Assembly (NCBI GenBank): GCA_947247005.1
Contig: OX365959.1
Coordinates: 36,042,148 to 36,106,147, forward strand
Reading direction: 5' to 3'
DNA length: 64,000 nucleotides
Source: Spisula solida
Taxonomy: Eukaryota; Mollusca; Bivalvia; Venerida; Mactridae
Part shown: positions 1 to 11,830 of the stretch, in pieces
Layout: the number at the start of each line of letters is the position of its first letter
Numbering within the stretch: position 1 is the first letter of the stretch
Translations under genes and position numbers: made by a program
Notes under the pieces: generated by a model
Seen by the model: only the letters and a program-made list of their open reading frames with translations
The model's database searches: none
What the model was told of the DNA's origin: nothing

Positions 1-351
1 ACAGCATAATGTGTATTGTATTTAACTTTACTTTTTCACTTTTCTATACGTCTAAAGCACTTAAATTTCGCATAATAAACAATGGTTCCTATACGATTTC
101 GTTGTCCGGGTAACTTTTTATATGAGCTTGAACATTGATCCCAATTTCTGTGATTTTGGAAGAAAGTGGTCTCCCTTGTTTTCAAGTTACTCAAATATGT
201 GCATGCAAAATTATTAAGACCTTTCGGTCAAGAATAACTCATTAAAAGACCAGGCACTTATTTCCAATGGAGTTTTTTTTGCTGAAGGGACAGCACGTGG
301 AAGAGACAGTGGTGTGATTCAAGGAAACCAACAGGGATAACCCAGCTCTTT
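1..351. other. AT-rich sequence without recognised feature
   Basis: No coding exon, RNA gene or terminal inverted repeat was recognised. Short open frames on the minus strand near 258-565 lie in and beside the SINE that follows and are not credible genes. Confidence 0.5.
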
Positions 352-530
352 ACGAATAGACTCCTTGGTTCTTTGACGTTCCCGGTGTATAGCACTGATA
401 CATACGAGACCTCCTCTGGATTACCAACCTGTTCATCTCTAGTTGGGTTGAAAACACTGCAAAGCATTTCGGAAATGACCAACTTGCCCTGGTCGAGATT
501 CGAGTGACCAGGAACCTCTCGATAAGTACT
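352..530 (-). repeat. tRNA-derived SINE, family S1, copy A (head truncated)
   Basis: On the minus strand this matches the body of three other copies (17.0, 28.2 and 32.6 kb). Shared pieces are a CATTTCNGAAAT core, a GTGCTATACACCGGG-like stretch and a distal AAAGAACC block. The tRNA-like head seen in the other copies is largely missing here. Family assignment rests on visual alignment of the four copies. Confidence 0.6.
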
Positions 531-537
531 AGTAGTT

Positions 538-793
538 CAGGGCCCAATCTCCCGAAGCATCTCAAGTAGAAATCTCAACTCAAATTGAGATTTCGCTCAA
601 GTCAAGAGTATAAATTTGAGAGTATTCTTAAGTTTGTGCTCAATTTTTTAACTGCTATAAACTCAGAACAATGTATCTGTTTTATGGTGCCAACTTTGAG
701 TCTGGCCTCGTATGGAAATTATCTCAAAGACACATAACAGCATTTGAGAATAATCTCGACTCAGATTGAGATGCTTCGGGAGATTGGGGCCAG
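538..793. mobile_element. Palindromic MITE, family M1, copy 1
   Basis: About 256 bp with inverted ends containing CTCCCGAAGCATCTCAA on the left and its complement on the right; the termini resemble CAGGCCC/GGGCCTG. Two further copies lie at 4422-4679 and 26266-26516 with a similar interior (AAACTCAGAACAATGT). There is no coding capacity, so it is non-autonomous. No convincing target-site duplication was seen, and the parent superfamily is undetermined. Confidence 0.75.
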
Positions 794-837
794 AGCGGTT
801 TCTACACGGCGACAGTATCACTTACTGGAGATTGATA

Positions 838-911
838 AGACGGATAACGGAAAAGGAAACCTGGATACACGGATAATGTCGATACGTCTTTCCTTTTCCG
901 TTACCCGTCTC
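838..911. repeat. Short hairpin (about 22-bp arms)
   Basis: Left arm AGACGGATAACGGAAAAGGA and right arm TCCTTTTCCGTTACCCGTCT are inverted repeats around a loop of roughly 30 bases. It may be a MITE core or a structured transcript. No function is assigned. Confidence 0.6.
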
Positions 912-2935
912 AGCATGGACAAGTCCACTAGTATATTTTTCTGTCTGACCATATAATACAAGTCAAATAGTTTCCTGCGGGTGATAATTTAGTTGTATCG
1001 TTTAGGATGTGGTTTTTGCAGTTTGGATGCAATTCGAATTTATTCCGGTGTAAGTTTAAATTAATGTTTCTGTCAAAATAATTCCAATACATGTAATATC
1101 GGACAATGCCGATTAATCTAACAACAAATGCCATGATGAGATATAAATCGTATTCAGTTTAAATATCCTCCAATTATTTGGTTGTGTTAAATGTATGTGC
1201 CGAACGAATGAATGCAGCTGCAGACACCTGTTGTTTAGATTCGTGGTCTCGCGTTCACAGCTAAATTTCGGAATAGTTCTGCTTTCTTTGGTAAATAAAC
1301 TATTGTAATGCGATAAAGACAGATGTTATCCGTATGGAATAATGGAATTAGTCTGGTTCACGACATTCATACAAAATGCTTCTTTTTTTGGATATTGTTT
1401 TTGAAATCGTAAACCATCGAGAACATGTCACGTGCCCCTACTTGGTCATTTTACTTTTGGCAATCCAATATAAGGCCGCAGGTTAATAACAGAAAACATG
1501 AAACAAATATACCTGTTAAGGAACTAACTGTGGGGAATGGGAACATTGGTACTCATAAAAACTTACCAGTCATGTTTAGTTAGAACTGTGATGCCCCTCC
1601 CAGCAGACTAGGTAACTCGCGCCCTGCCTTGCAGTAATGAATGTGCACTTGTCTAGTCTCTCAGGTGTCGTATATCTGAAAATAGTCCGTTATTATTATT
1701 TTTTATCTAATTTTTTTTATTTAAGTGACATGCCTACTTGAAGTAATAGCCTTCTGAACATATTTACTTTCGGACTCCTATATCCTCTAATGCCACATCA
1801 ACCGGACACCTACCAGGCCGGGTTCGAACATTCGATCATCCGCTTCAAAAGCGTATCATCACTTAGTCACAAGAACATCACTGTGAGACATTAAACACAC
1901 ACCAACAACAAGTCCATCGTTCATTGCAAAAACGGCATAAAAAACAAATCACAAATAGTTGTGACTGGTTAAAATTCGTAGCTCAGTATATACGTGGGGT
2001 GATCAAAAAGAAATGAGACAAACGCTGTGCAATGACATTGCATACGGATATAAATAAGGAAAGTGGTATGCCTATTACAAAATATATCCTCTGTCTGTCT
2101 GCTGAGTTTCATATTTATTCATTTATTACTTGAAAAGATATCAGCGGTTTCGCAACTTTGGGTGCAGCGACTGGCCGCACAAAATTGACGTCAATGACAT
2201 CATATACGTAAACGGTAACTATTCGCACGTCACATTGCTCAAATGAATAGCTCACATCTCTAAAAGTATTGCATAAAAACTGCAATTTATTCAGTATTTA
2301 GCAAGAAAGGGAGTTTGCTTATATAAAAACATTTCAGTTGTAATAAAATATCACGGCTGTCGGATATGTTAAAAAACTATTCCGTCATTTTTATTCTAAA
2401 GTCGGCTTCCGCGTATGACGTCCGTCTTGGCCGTATATACCGGTATGGCCGTATATACCGGTATGATTAAATATCGAAAACCAACCCCCGCATTTGTTCG
2501 ACCTCCCTACCTCCTAACTACGCACCCAACTGTTACCTTCCTTTCCTTTTAAATCCACGAACTAGTCTTACGAACCAACGAAAGTAATAGTTTGCTTAAG
2601 GTGGAATCACACCATACATAAACTTCAAGATCCATAAACAAAGTTGGTATCGATTTAATCCCCATTCAACGTCGCGTTATATCTCCGTGTGTGTTTCCAT
2701 AACGTTACTATGACGTCGTGCAGTTACCACGGAAAACGCGTTTTGACTTTAGTCCGTGGATGACAAAGTAGCAAAGAAATATTACATACAGGGTTTAATA
2801 CCCACCTTAAATCGACGTCATTTAACACCCACGAAAGCTATAGTTGGTCGGAATTTCAAGGTGGTTCGTAAGTCGCAGTTCTGCTGACGTTTCTAATATA
2901 CACAACTACTAAACTAAGATTGAAAGGAACTAATT
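912..2935. other. 2 kb without recognised gene
   Basis: AT-rich sequence without a recognised exon. Small features are a tRNA-like stretch near 1806-1873 and a direct repeat of GGCCGTATATACCGGTAT near 2428-2465. The remainder is unassigned. Confidence 0.4.
1806..1873 (-). repeat. tRNA-like sequence, probable SINE head
   Basis: On the minus strand a possible D-arm region (GTGACTAAGTGATGATACGC) is followed by TGTTCGAACCC, close to the internal B-box consensus of tRNA genes. The complete cloverleaf does not close, so a tRNA-derived SINE head or pseudogene is more likely than a functional tRNA. Confidence 0.3.
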
Positions 2936-3009
2936 TTAAGTACAAAATGGCGGTATGAAATTTTACCGAAATTGCCGACGTAAAATTCATACAGCCATTT
3001 TGTACTTAA
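2936..3009. repeat. Near-perfect hairpin (about 30-bp arms)
   Basis: TTAAGTACAAAATGGC-type sequence on the left is mirrored by GCCATTTTGTACTTAA on the right, with further pairing inward through GTATGAA and TTTTAC. The loop is about 12 bases. It resembles a solo-hairpin MITE. Confidence 0.65.
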
Positions 3010-3052
3010 CTTTATAGTAGCCAATTGTTACATGATTGCCGATATAACGGAC

Positions 3053-3274
3053 TGCTATAAAATTACATATTTTCGTGGGTATTAAATTTCGTGGATTTAG
3101 TTAAAAATGCTTTTTCGTATGGTCGTAAATTTGAGGATTACAAAACACGGAAGGGTAATCCTATGCTCCATATTCGGAAGTTCGATTTATCGTGGGGATT
3201 ATATTTCGTGGCCGAGTTCAACAACGAGATCAACAAAAAATTAACTCCCATTGAAATTAAATGATTTTACGGTA
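3053..3274 (+). mobile_element. MITE family M2, copy 1
   Basis: About 222 bp that align along their length, in opposite orientation, with 7701-7924. Both copies contain TTCGTGGGTATTA near one end and end in ATTTTACNGTA-type sequence, giving short inverted termini. An isolated end of the same family (ATTAAATGATTTTACAGTA) sits at 30676-30712, against a microsatellite. Confidence 0.65.
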
Positions 3275-3962
3275 TGTCAATTTACAATTCAACGTAAATC
3301 CTTTTATACGTTCGTCGAATAGAGAATGAAAACAATACACATATTTCACACATACCTGACACACACACAAACTTGATTAATAAATATTGGCCTGTGTTAT
3401 TTGTATTTGATTAGTTTATTTGAAGTTTAAAATAACAAGTTATGATCTTGGGTCATCTCTGTCCTACTATGCCCTACTGATATGAAATAAACGTTTGTAT
3501 ACACCAATACAAATATGTTTAAAAGATTTTGGATAATATGACCAAATTATAAAAATATGTTTATTGTAATATTGAAAATTATGTCCGGTGGGTACAAGCA
3601 TAATATGCGGCCTTTACATACAAAACACCAGTATATAAATAAACAATATTATTCCAAATCGTTTAATGAACTTTAGAAACGACGGCCAAGGGCGATAAAC
3701 GAATACTTCACGTTTGATAGTATCACTTATAAACTAATCGTGTTAAATACATGTGCTTTCAAGTTGCCATCACACATTATTTGCGCGGCTACAGGGATTA
3801 GCCATTTTCTGTTATTCTTGCACTTTTTAGGTGACGTTTGACAGCTTAACCTGTATTTCAGCGGAAACTTTGTCATATAGCTTTTTATAGCTGACACTAG
3901 GTCTTTCAGCTATTTTAACATTCTAAGCCAGATATATATACACATGTATATATATATACGAT
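3275..3962. other. No recognised feature
   Basis: AT-rich sequence with an (AT)n-rich stretch near 3932-3958 and no recognised gene or transposon end. Confidence 0.4.
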
Positions 3963-4233
3963 TATAGGTGTGTATTTAGGTTATGCATGTTTATGTACTT
4001 TAATTATAGAGTTTGTACAGTAAATCCCCCCGTTTAGCAACCCGACTTGAAAATTTGCCTATACATGTATTCAGATTGAATGGAAACATAATAATGAGAC
4101 ACACTTCAATTTCTGTAATTGGATTTGTAAAGTATAGGTATATTTCCAACTTGGGTAGCTAAACAGGGTGATTTACTGTATAAACTCTATGGTTAAAGTA
4201 CAAAAACATGTATAACCTAGACATACACCTATA
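3963..4233. mobile_element. Palindromic MITE, family M3
   Basis: Arms of about 100 bp are inverted repeats: the left arm has GGTTATGCATGTTTATGTAC and GTACAGTAAATC, and the right arm has their diverged complements. An isolated fragment (GGCTATGCATGTTTATGTA) recurs near 55600. Non-coding. Confidence 0.7.
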
Positions 4234-4421
4234 CCTCAATAGTGGATGGTGTACGATTTCTTGACGAACAATCTAACTATTATATCTACAAATAATCAAA
4301 TCACGATGTTCAGTCAACTTTGTAATAGCGAGCATATGTGTGTCGTTTTTACCTTATGTAACTTAGTTAGGCCATTTGAAACTAAATACTAAAATACCAT
4401 CCGTTTTGTTGCAAACCATGG

Positions 4422-4679
4422 CAGGCCCCGATCTCCGGAAGCATCTCAAGCAGAAATCTCAACTCAAATTGTGATTTAAACAAATCGGAGTCCGATTTGA
4501 GATACTCCGATTTGAGATAAATCTTCAATTCTAACTGTAATAAACTCAGAATAATGTTTCTGTCTTGTGATGTCAGTTTTGAGTCCTGTAGTCTCCAATG
4601 GAAGTTAGCTAAACGACACATGCCACTATTTGAGATGAGATCTATCTCAGATTGGGATGCTTCGGGAGATCGGGGCCTG
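4422..4679. mobile_element. Palindromic MITE, family M1, copy 2
   Basis: 258 bp bounded by CAGGCCCCGATCTCC and its complement GGAGATCGGGGCCTG-type end (the left arm has CGGAAG where the right has CGAAGC). The interior matches copies 1 and 3. The CAGGCCC termini could fit a hAT-like parent, but no 8-bp duplication was found. Confidence 0.75.
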
Positions 4680-4877
4680 GTATAGATAAAAGTTGCACAT
4701 TAAACAGTGTTGGGTTTTCTGAAAATGCATAATTATTTGAATTTAATATTTAATATTTGTTGCATGTTTCCACTTAAACGATAGATGAGTGTTAATAAAA
4801 AACAGACGCAAACACACAACAATGGATATACTATAAACAGGTCAGTTGCTTATTCGTATCTTGCTGGTCATATGAGA

Positions 4878-5017
4878 TGGTATTCAATATTGATCTTACT
4901 TGACTTAAGGATAAGGACAACCAGTCAGATCACACCATATTCAACTTTTGGTGAGTCACAGACAATATGATTGGCTTTCCTTATCCTCTAATTAAATAGG
5001 ATCAATAATAAATACCA
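4878..5017. mobile_element. Palindromic MITE, family M4, copy 1
   Basis: Ends GGTATTCAATATTGATC and the complement of GGATCAATAATAAATACC form inverted repeats. The inner block CTTAAGGATAAGGACAACCA is shared with the copy at 28586-28737, which has better-preserved CAGGGGTG termini. Confidence 0.65.
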
Positions 5018-5035
5018 TCCATGGAAAATAAGGAA

Positions 5036-6433
5036 TTCTAACACGATCTGCGTATTAATCCATATACGCATAGAGCGAACCAGGGCATGCATTATTTCCG
5101 CAATAAAATATTTCAAATTGGCTGTTACTATTTACGCCCCGTATCACATGACATATTTATGAATGAATGAACGTAAACTTAATAGCAAAAACTTCAACCA
5201 GTCGCGAACAAGGCAAGTTGCACGAGTATCCAGTTTTACAGCGAAGACGCATCTATTTTTAGAAACTCCAATATACTCTCGAAACTAATATCATAAAAAC
5301 TTCTGATAATCAATTCATTTATATTTTTCATTTCATAAAATAGATATCCTATGATCGCGTTATTACAATTGTTCCAATGTTAAAATGTGTTATTTTATAT
5401 ATATATATATTGTATATCGTATTTAGAATCGAAATAAAACGATTTTTATTTTTTAAATAAGCGCGACGACAGGACTGATAGTTGAGGAATTTATCTACCC
5501 AGACCTTACCACGAGGTTCCACTTGATTTAACGTGTACTCATTCCTTTATGACTGCAATCAAAATGTATAATTACATTTACGCTCAGTGAAGCGTGATAA
5601 TTTGCCAATAAACGCAAGGTATATAGTACCGCTTCTAAACTATTGTTCAATTTTCCATCTTTATTATATGTCGTTATTCATTTTTAACAAAACGACATAA
5701 TATTATTACCCTGACACAAAGACTTTAGGTCTTTGTCTGACACCACTCTAGTGCTAGAGTATAGGCTGTTTAATCAGGTCTGTCATTTGTATACAACCAT
5801 TGCAATATATAACATAACATTGGTTTTTTTATTGAAGAAAAGGGCAGTGAAAACCAATACCTTATTTACATAATAAATAAAAATCTGTTCGCGTATTTTG
5901 TCGGTGAATAAAACATGGGCAGGAGTTCGGATGCGGAAAAAATGCGTTCTAAATACGATAATATCCCGCACTATTTAACTGCGCGCATTCCCATAATTCC
6001 ACGCTGAAATTGAGTGGCTTATTAGCTGGTACAATTACCTCTCTCGTTAATGAAAACGACCTTCGTAATTTTCTGAAGGAAATAACACATTTTAACCATT
6101 GAAACAATTTTAATAACACGAGTACAGTGTATCTATTTCATGAAATGAAAAATATAAATGAATTGATTATCAGAAGTTTTTATGAATCTTTATTTCGAGA
6201 GTTTATTGGAGTTTCTCAAAGTAGATGCGTCATAGCTGTAACACTGGATACTCGTGGAACTCGCGGACCGTCAAAGTTTTACTATAAAGTTTACGTTCAT
6301 TCATTCATAAATAGGTCATGTGATACGGGGCGTTAATAGTAACAGCCAATTTGATACCGTGTTTTATTGCGGTTATAATACATGGCTTTGTCTGCTCTAT
6401 GTTTAATGGAGTAATCCGCAGATCGTGTTAGAA
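5036..6433. mobile_element. 1.4-kb long palindrome with about 300-bp arms
   Basis: Left arm about 5036-5345 and right arm about 6137-6433 are inverted copies, starting from TTCTAACACGATCTGCG at each end and including blocks such as ACTGATAATCAATTCATTT-like sequence and CGCCCCGTATCACATGA. The spacer, about 790 bp, is AT-rich and has no recognised gene. Open frames in the arms are not conserved between arms. Arm identity looks about 80-90% by eye. No target-site duplication was identified. Confidence 0.7.
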
Positions 6434-6542
6434 TAAGCTACATACTATTACACATAATATATATTAAAATGATACAGTAGACATAATAAGAAAATGTTCA
6501 ATGTTTATATACACAATGTTATACAAACAGGTGACTGACCTG
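5775..6542. repeat. Paired ends of TIR family M5 (overlapping the palindrome)
   Basis: CAGGTCTGTCATTTGTATAC at 5775-5794 and GTGACTGACCTG ending at 6542 are inverted ends of a family also seen at 45384-45618. The left end lies inside the 5036-6433 palindrome and the right end outside it, so the two structures interleave. The ends may not belong to one element. Confidence 0.45.
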
Positions 6543-6737
6543 ATTGAACGAGTTATATATGTATACATAATTATCTTGGTTATATAAGTGTGTTCATTGT
6601 GTCCCGGTTTTATAAAGTTTGCAATTTAACTATCCAGTCAGTGTTAGCAATACACTGAACCAACCAGACTCAAAACTTGATTCAAACGTTGGGCGCAAAA
6701 TAGAGAGAACTATATGCCTAATACCAGTAGATTCCAG

Positions 6738-6976
6738 AGAATTTGACACAACTATCGAACTTCTATTGGCATAATTTAACAGCTGATATATTGTCTATAT
6801 TTAAATCCCGGTTGTATTTTTTTATAAGCGGAAATCATCACGAAGACGCTCGAGATGTAATACCAACACAAATCTAAAGGCCCGATATTGCACGATTTGC
6901 TCGCGATAAATTATATATTCAACGCAAGAACCTTGTAATATATTCATGCATAAAGGTCAGGATCATGTCAAATTCT
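6738..6976. mobile_element. MITE family M6, copy 1
   Basis: Inverted ends AGAATTTGACA and TGTCAAATTCT bound about 239 bp. The same interior (ACAGCTGATAT, AAGACGCTCGAGATGTAAT, CATGCATAAAGG) occurs at 54056-54306, and partial copies lie near 49668-49720 and 56085-56300. Non-coding. Confidence 0.75.
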
Positions 6977-7009
6977 CTGTGCTATACTAATAAAACGAAA
7001 TTAGCCACG

Positions 7010-7506
7010 TGTCGACACAGCCTTGGATCGAACCAGCAACCAGTGTGTATGGTGCAGAGAAAAATACAATATTAAGTCGAACAGGGAAGGCAGCACTCAA
7101 CCAGCCGAGCACAGAAAACATAAAAATCATACAAGGCACAATGCCCAACACACAACTGAACGGGAAAATGATCGGCCCACGTCCCAGCTGTAAAAAAGCT
7201 AAATGAACTAGTTTCAGCAATCAAATGACCTAATTTCAACAGTACCTAGTTTTAGCTGTCCGAAGTCCTAAAAAGTTAACGAAAACATTATTCAAAAGCT
7301 AAATACCATGGCTTCATCTGAATGACCTAGTTTCAGTAATAAAAAAGCTGAAAGCACCAGCTGGATGGCCTAGTTTCAGTAATAAAACAGCTGAAAGCAC
7401 CAGCTGGATGACCTAGTTTCAGTAATAAAAAAGCTGAAAGCACCAGCTGAATGACCTAGTTTCAGTAATAAAGAAGCTGAAAGCACCATCTGGATGACCT
7501 AGTTTA
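7010..7506 (-). repeat. Repeat family T, locus 1, with a 43-bp tandem block
   Basis: The first part carries the family-T core seen at 8212, 11760 and 51345: GGGAAGGCAGCACTCAAC, CCAGCCGAGCACAGAAAACA, CAAGGCACAATGCCCAACA. Positions about 7322-7506 then hold four copies of a 43-bp unit (AGCTGAAAGCACCAGCTGGA plus TGACCTAGTTTCAGTAAT). Open frames across the core on both strands are not credible genes. Strand is given by match to the 51-kb array. Confidence 0.7.
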
Positions 7507-7700
7507 ACAAGTTTAAGACCACACATGTGGATAGCAAATGCGTGGTTGTTGTTGGCAAGTAGTCATTATGGATTTCGTCAAATATCGGCTAAGTATTTAA
7601 CAATATTCTAATGGGAGAAAGGAGGTATTTTTACACAGGTTTTATAATATTGGTCTTTGTTTACAGGTGTTTTACCACGACCATGTTTAACTGCATACCC

Positions 7701-7924
7701 TACGGTAAAGTCATTATTTTTCGAGAGTTGAATTTTCGTTGATTTCGTTTTTGCACTCGACTACGAAATCTAATCCCAACACCCGCTTAATCGACCTCTT
7801 AAATATTGAACATGCGTTTATCCATTCATGTTTTGTAATTCACCAATTTACGAACCCACGTAAATGCATTTTTATCAAAATCCAACAAAATGTAATACCC
7901 ACGAAATTTTGTAATTTTACAGTA
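7701..7924 (-). mobile_element. MITE family M2, copy 2 (inverted)
   Basis: Minus-strand copy of 3053-3274. Shared landmarks are the TTCGTGGGTATTA block, GGATTTNGNTAAAAATGC and the AAAACATGAATGG/AAAACACGGAAGG region. Short inverted termini are present and no coding sequence is seen. Confidence 0.65.
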
Positions 7925-8211
7925 TATTGAAACCAAATACAAAATGTACATTGATAAGGATGATTGAAACATTATAATATTTTAATTTAACTGGTTATAT
8001 GAAACTACTACACTCAAGATTACATCTATACATTATGTGTATGTATTGTATACACATTCTCCCATCGGTTCGTGCATAATTATAAAGAGTTTACGGACAA
8101 TCAACTGTTTTTCAAAAAAACTTCAAAAAACTTATTTCATATTATTTAAATGTTTGTGTTAGTATTATACATAAAGCATTTGATTTGATCGACAACATGA
8201 AAAAAGATAAT

Positions 8212-8420
8212 ATTAAGTCAGACAAGAAAGGCAACACTCACCTTAACCAGCCGAGCACAGACAACATAAAAACATACAAGGCACAATGTCCAACACACAA
8301 CCAAACGAGAAAATGCCTTAGCTGAATGGCCAGCCTCAACAAGCCGAACGCAACAGCTGAACGTCGACCAAGCTCCAATACGCTGAATGTCCTAAGCCGA
8401 ATGACCCACTTTAAACATTT
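8212..8420 (-). repeat. Repeat family T, locus 2 (no array)
   Basis: Starts with ATTAAGTCAGACAAGAAAGG and continues through CCAGCCGAGCACAG and CAAGGCACAATGTCCAACAC, then degenerate CAGCTGAA/GCCGAATG units. This appears to be an unexpanded copy of the family that is expanded at 51 kb. Confidence 0.6.
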
Positions 8421-9711
8421 AGTATGCTCATTGAGATCATCTCTCGTGGCATAAATGATACAATTCAACAATATACGAGGTTAAAGAACAGATAGAAAGA
8501 GACCAGAAGTAAGTAGAAGAGTTAAGTGTGTTGTTTCCTAGTACTACTAATACAGAATGCATAAAAAGCATGTACTAGATTATGTATCTTATTCTATATA
8601 ATCTAGTACAATGTGTAATATTTGAGAAAAGCTAGTATTTGTTATATATTAATTATAGATTTAATGAATAGGTATACTAGTTTCAACAAATATGACAAAA
8701 AATTGTAAGAATTGTATGCAGCCTTCAACAGTGGATGCATGCATACATTGTATAACATAATACAATAAACTATTAAAATCGAAAAACAATATTACTTAGT
8801 ATAACATATTAATAAATATCATTTATAGAATAGTTTCTGTGAGTTCTATACAAAGTACAGCAGTGGGTGCTTGTATAGTTAACATACAATAACATAAATA
8901 AAAATAATATTCTAAATAAAACAGATTAACGTAATATTTAAATACCTTTTTTATTTGTGCTGGGATCCGAAAGATATTGTATATTCACCCTAATACTGAT
9001 TATAACAACTATCACCCTGTCCTTACACGCTTAAACACCCTGCTAACTCAACTGTATCCGAACATATACTAGTATTCATCTCTCATCCGAGACGTGTTCA
9101 TTCACCGTGCATTTATCAAAAATATAAAACATTTTATTACAGTTCGAGTATTCTTCAGGAAGTTACATGATTGAAGTAAAGCTATTACACTCGTTGACTT
9201 TTTACATGTAAAAGTTGTGTAAAGTTCCCCTCATATGACCAGGCTGAAATAATAATGGTATTCACTATTTTTCTAAAATTGAGATATTATTTTCTTGAAT
9301 AGCAAATGTCTGTATAGATATGCATACCCTTTCTTTGTAGGCGTTTATTCCTTGCTCGTTAGACTATTGACTAAGTTGTACCTGTTATCTATCGGAGAAA
9401 AAAGCACAGTCACAAGTTCTGATGGGTAGTAATTATATTAAATCAAAAGTGCATTGCACGAGTGATTTAATGTACGCATCCGAACAAGTAACTGTGCTTT
9501 ATTATACTATAAAACACAAGTAGATATTCATTATTTCAATTCTAGCATAGCCAATATTTCGCATTTTCACATCAATATATAGTAACCACTGCACTATTTT
9601 CTTCCACTGAACGCTATGATGTTATTTACCATAACTGTGCTTTACCGATAATTCATGCACATCTCGATATCCTCTATATTTATATAGGTTGTTGGTTGTG
9701 TTACAATGTAT
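8421..9711. other. 1.3 kb without recognised gene
   Basis: AT-rich sequence with scattered ATACTAGT and short AT runs. No exon, RNA gene or inverted-repeat element was recognised. Confidence 0.4.
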
Positions 9712-9715
9712 ACAT

Positions 9716-10388
9716 CGTCGCTGTTCTTCGAAAACCTCGTATACATGTTTTGGCTCAAAAACGATTATACGCACATCGGAAAGCCCATTCAGTGACAAGT
9801 CTTCTGCGAAAATGCCGGATAAGATAGTCTAAAAATAGCCCCTCAAACGAGAAAGTTAGTACTTGTGCGAAAATTCTTGATTTTTTTCATGGGGCCACAT
9901 TTTTGTCTGCGAAAATCTCGAATAAATTGTTTTGTTGTTTTTTGGTTGCGCTAACGTCAAATATGCAAAACAATTAACCTGTAATGGTATATTACAACGG
10001 ATAAGTAGAAACACTTTAATATTTTAACGTTGAACAATATAAATATCTATAAATTGCTAATTTAAATTATACGAGGATTTAGAAAACGCAATTACGTAAT
10101 GCGAAAAAACTGAATAATGCCGCGAAAAAGTCGAATAACGGTAAATGGAACAAATTTGACAAAAAATAAGAACGAAAAGCTCGTATAATCGAGTTAAAAG
10201 TTAAAGTATGGATTTTCTTTTGCTCAGCCGACACGTCCATTTACGTGCATTCAAAGTGGAGTTACAAACGCTATGTTCGTGTCAAAGAATTAAATAAATT
10301 TTCACTGTTAGTAAAAAGTTATTCAGTTTTTTTCGTCTCCTGAAAAGAAGCCAAAATTGATATACGAGGTTTTCGAAGAACAGCGACG
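9716..10388. mobile_element. TIR element of 673 bp with possible 4-bp target duplication
   Basis: Ends CGTCGCTGTTCTTCGAAAAC and its complement continue inward through CTCGTATA, giving terminal inverted repeats of about 28 bp that look perfect. ACAT flanks both ends (9712-9715 and 10389-10392), a possible target-site duplication. The interior has repeated GCGAAAA...TCGAATAA-like phrases and no transposase, so it is a non-autonomous DNA transposon of undetermined superfamily. Confidence 0.65.
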
Positions 10389-10547
10389 ACATGTAAACGT
10401 GGCCTATTAATGTAATACCGCCTCAATATATGAGCAATAAAGAGCTGATATGAACTATACTTTTATTATTTTTACTTTTTTTTTTTTTGGGAAAACGCTA
10501 CTTACTTACACTTACTATCAGGGATTATGCTCTGTTACCTTAACAGT

Positions 10548-11232
10548 GTAGCAATACCACATGACTTTTGGCTTCGGGTCCAAGACGAAATTTGCTTCAT
10601 TTCGAAAACAAAAATAGTATTTTATTTCTTCATCAAAATTTAGTCGCCTTAGTATTATCTTGCGCTAACTACACAATTTCACTTTTCGAGAAAAAGCGTT
10701 TCAAAGATTCAGATATGATAATCTCACTCAACATTGGTCGATTTGCAAGAAAAAAGATTATTATTCGTACTAGAATAAGCTACCTTTAGCATGAATTTTA
10801 ATACCCCATGAGCAACAATTCACTCTAAAATTGAAAAAGTATTTTAGAGATAGCTCATTAAGTGTAATAATATTTTGATTTTCTTTAGTATTATACTGAG
10901 CTATCAGGAGATAGCACTTGATATAAGAATTTTTGTGTCAAATCATTGTTTGTTTAACATTTGTTATGAATATAGTGCGCTATCTCACGTAGATAGCTCA
11001 AAATAACCCTTACTTTTGAGTGTGAAATGTTGAGTTACCGCAAGGTGTGACGCGCAAACTTCGTAACGGATGCTTCCATTTTGATAATAATGGGTGCATT
11101 AGATAGCTCAACATTAGGAATCCAGGGGTGTAATTATCTCAAAAAATGATTTTTTGTAGATAGCTCAAAATAATCCTAAGCCGACGTAATTTCGTCTTGA
11201 ACATGCAGCCAAACTTCACGTGGTATTGCTAC
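10548..11232. mobile_element. TIR element of 685 bp with AGATAGCTCA interior repeats
   Basis: GTAGCAATACCAC starts the left end, and its complement GTGGTATTGCTAC ends the right. Similarity continues inward to AAGACGAAATT, about 45 bp with mismatches. The interior carries several spaced copies of AGATAGCTCA, often followed by AAATAA. No transposase was recognised and the target duplication is unclear. Confidence 0.6.
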
Positions 11233-11409
11233 GCTGCTTAATATACCGCTCCTTGATCTATTTCTTAATACGGTCAGTTTTACACCGAACAGGAAACCTC
11301 TGTTGTACAGTATTTTCACCCGATGACCTTACACATATACTAGTATTTCTTCCGCGATATGTGTTCCTGACACTAAACATGTATACATAAACAAATAGCA
11401 TCTGGTCAG

Positions 11410-11830
11410 TAATTAATGTCAAAGGTTTAGACAATCCTAAAAAGATAATGAAAAATCGGACCGGGAAGTCGGCACTCAGCTGAAACGTCAAAGGTTTAGA
11501 AATCCAAAAAATGAAATGAAAAATAGGACCGGAAAGGAGACATTTAACTGAAACGTCAAAGGTTTAGACAATACTAAAAAGGTAATGAAAAATAAGACCG
11601 GGAAAGCGACACTTAACTGAAACGTCAAAGGTTTAGACAATACTAAAAAGGTAATGAAAAATAAGACCGGGAAAGCGGCACTCAACTGAAACGTCCAAAG
11701 TTTAGACAATCCTAAAAAGGTAATGCACAATCAGACAGGGAAGGCGGCACTCAACTGAAACAGCCGAGCACAGAAAACAGAAATTACACGAAACCACAAT
11801 ATCACGACGAAATGCGAAACACACTACTGA
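11410..11830 (-). repeat. Repeat family T, locus 3, with a 69-bp tandem array
   Basis: Roughly five copies of a 69-bp unit containing AACGTCAAAGGTTTAGACAA, AAGGTAATGAAAAATA and GGGAAAGCGGCACTCAACTG. The copies run into the family core at CAGCCGAGCACAGAAAACAG. Because 69 is a multiple of three, the array is open on the minus strand (11488-11730). The repetitive peptide is a by-product of the period, not a gene. Confidence 0.7.
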
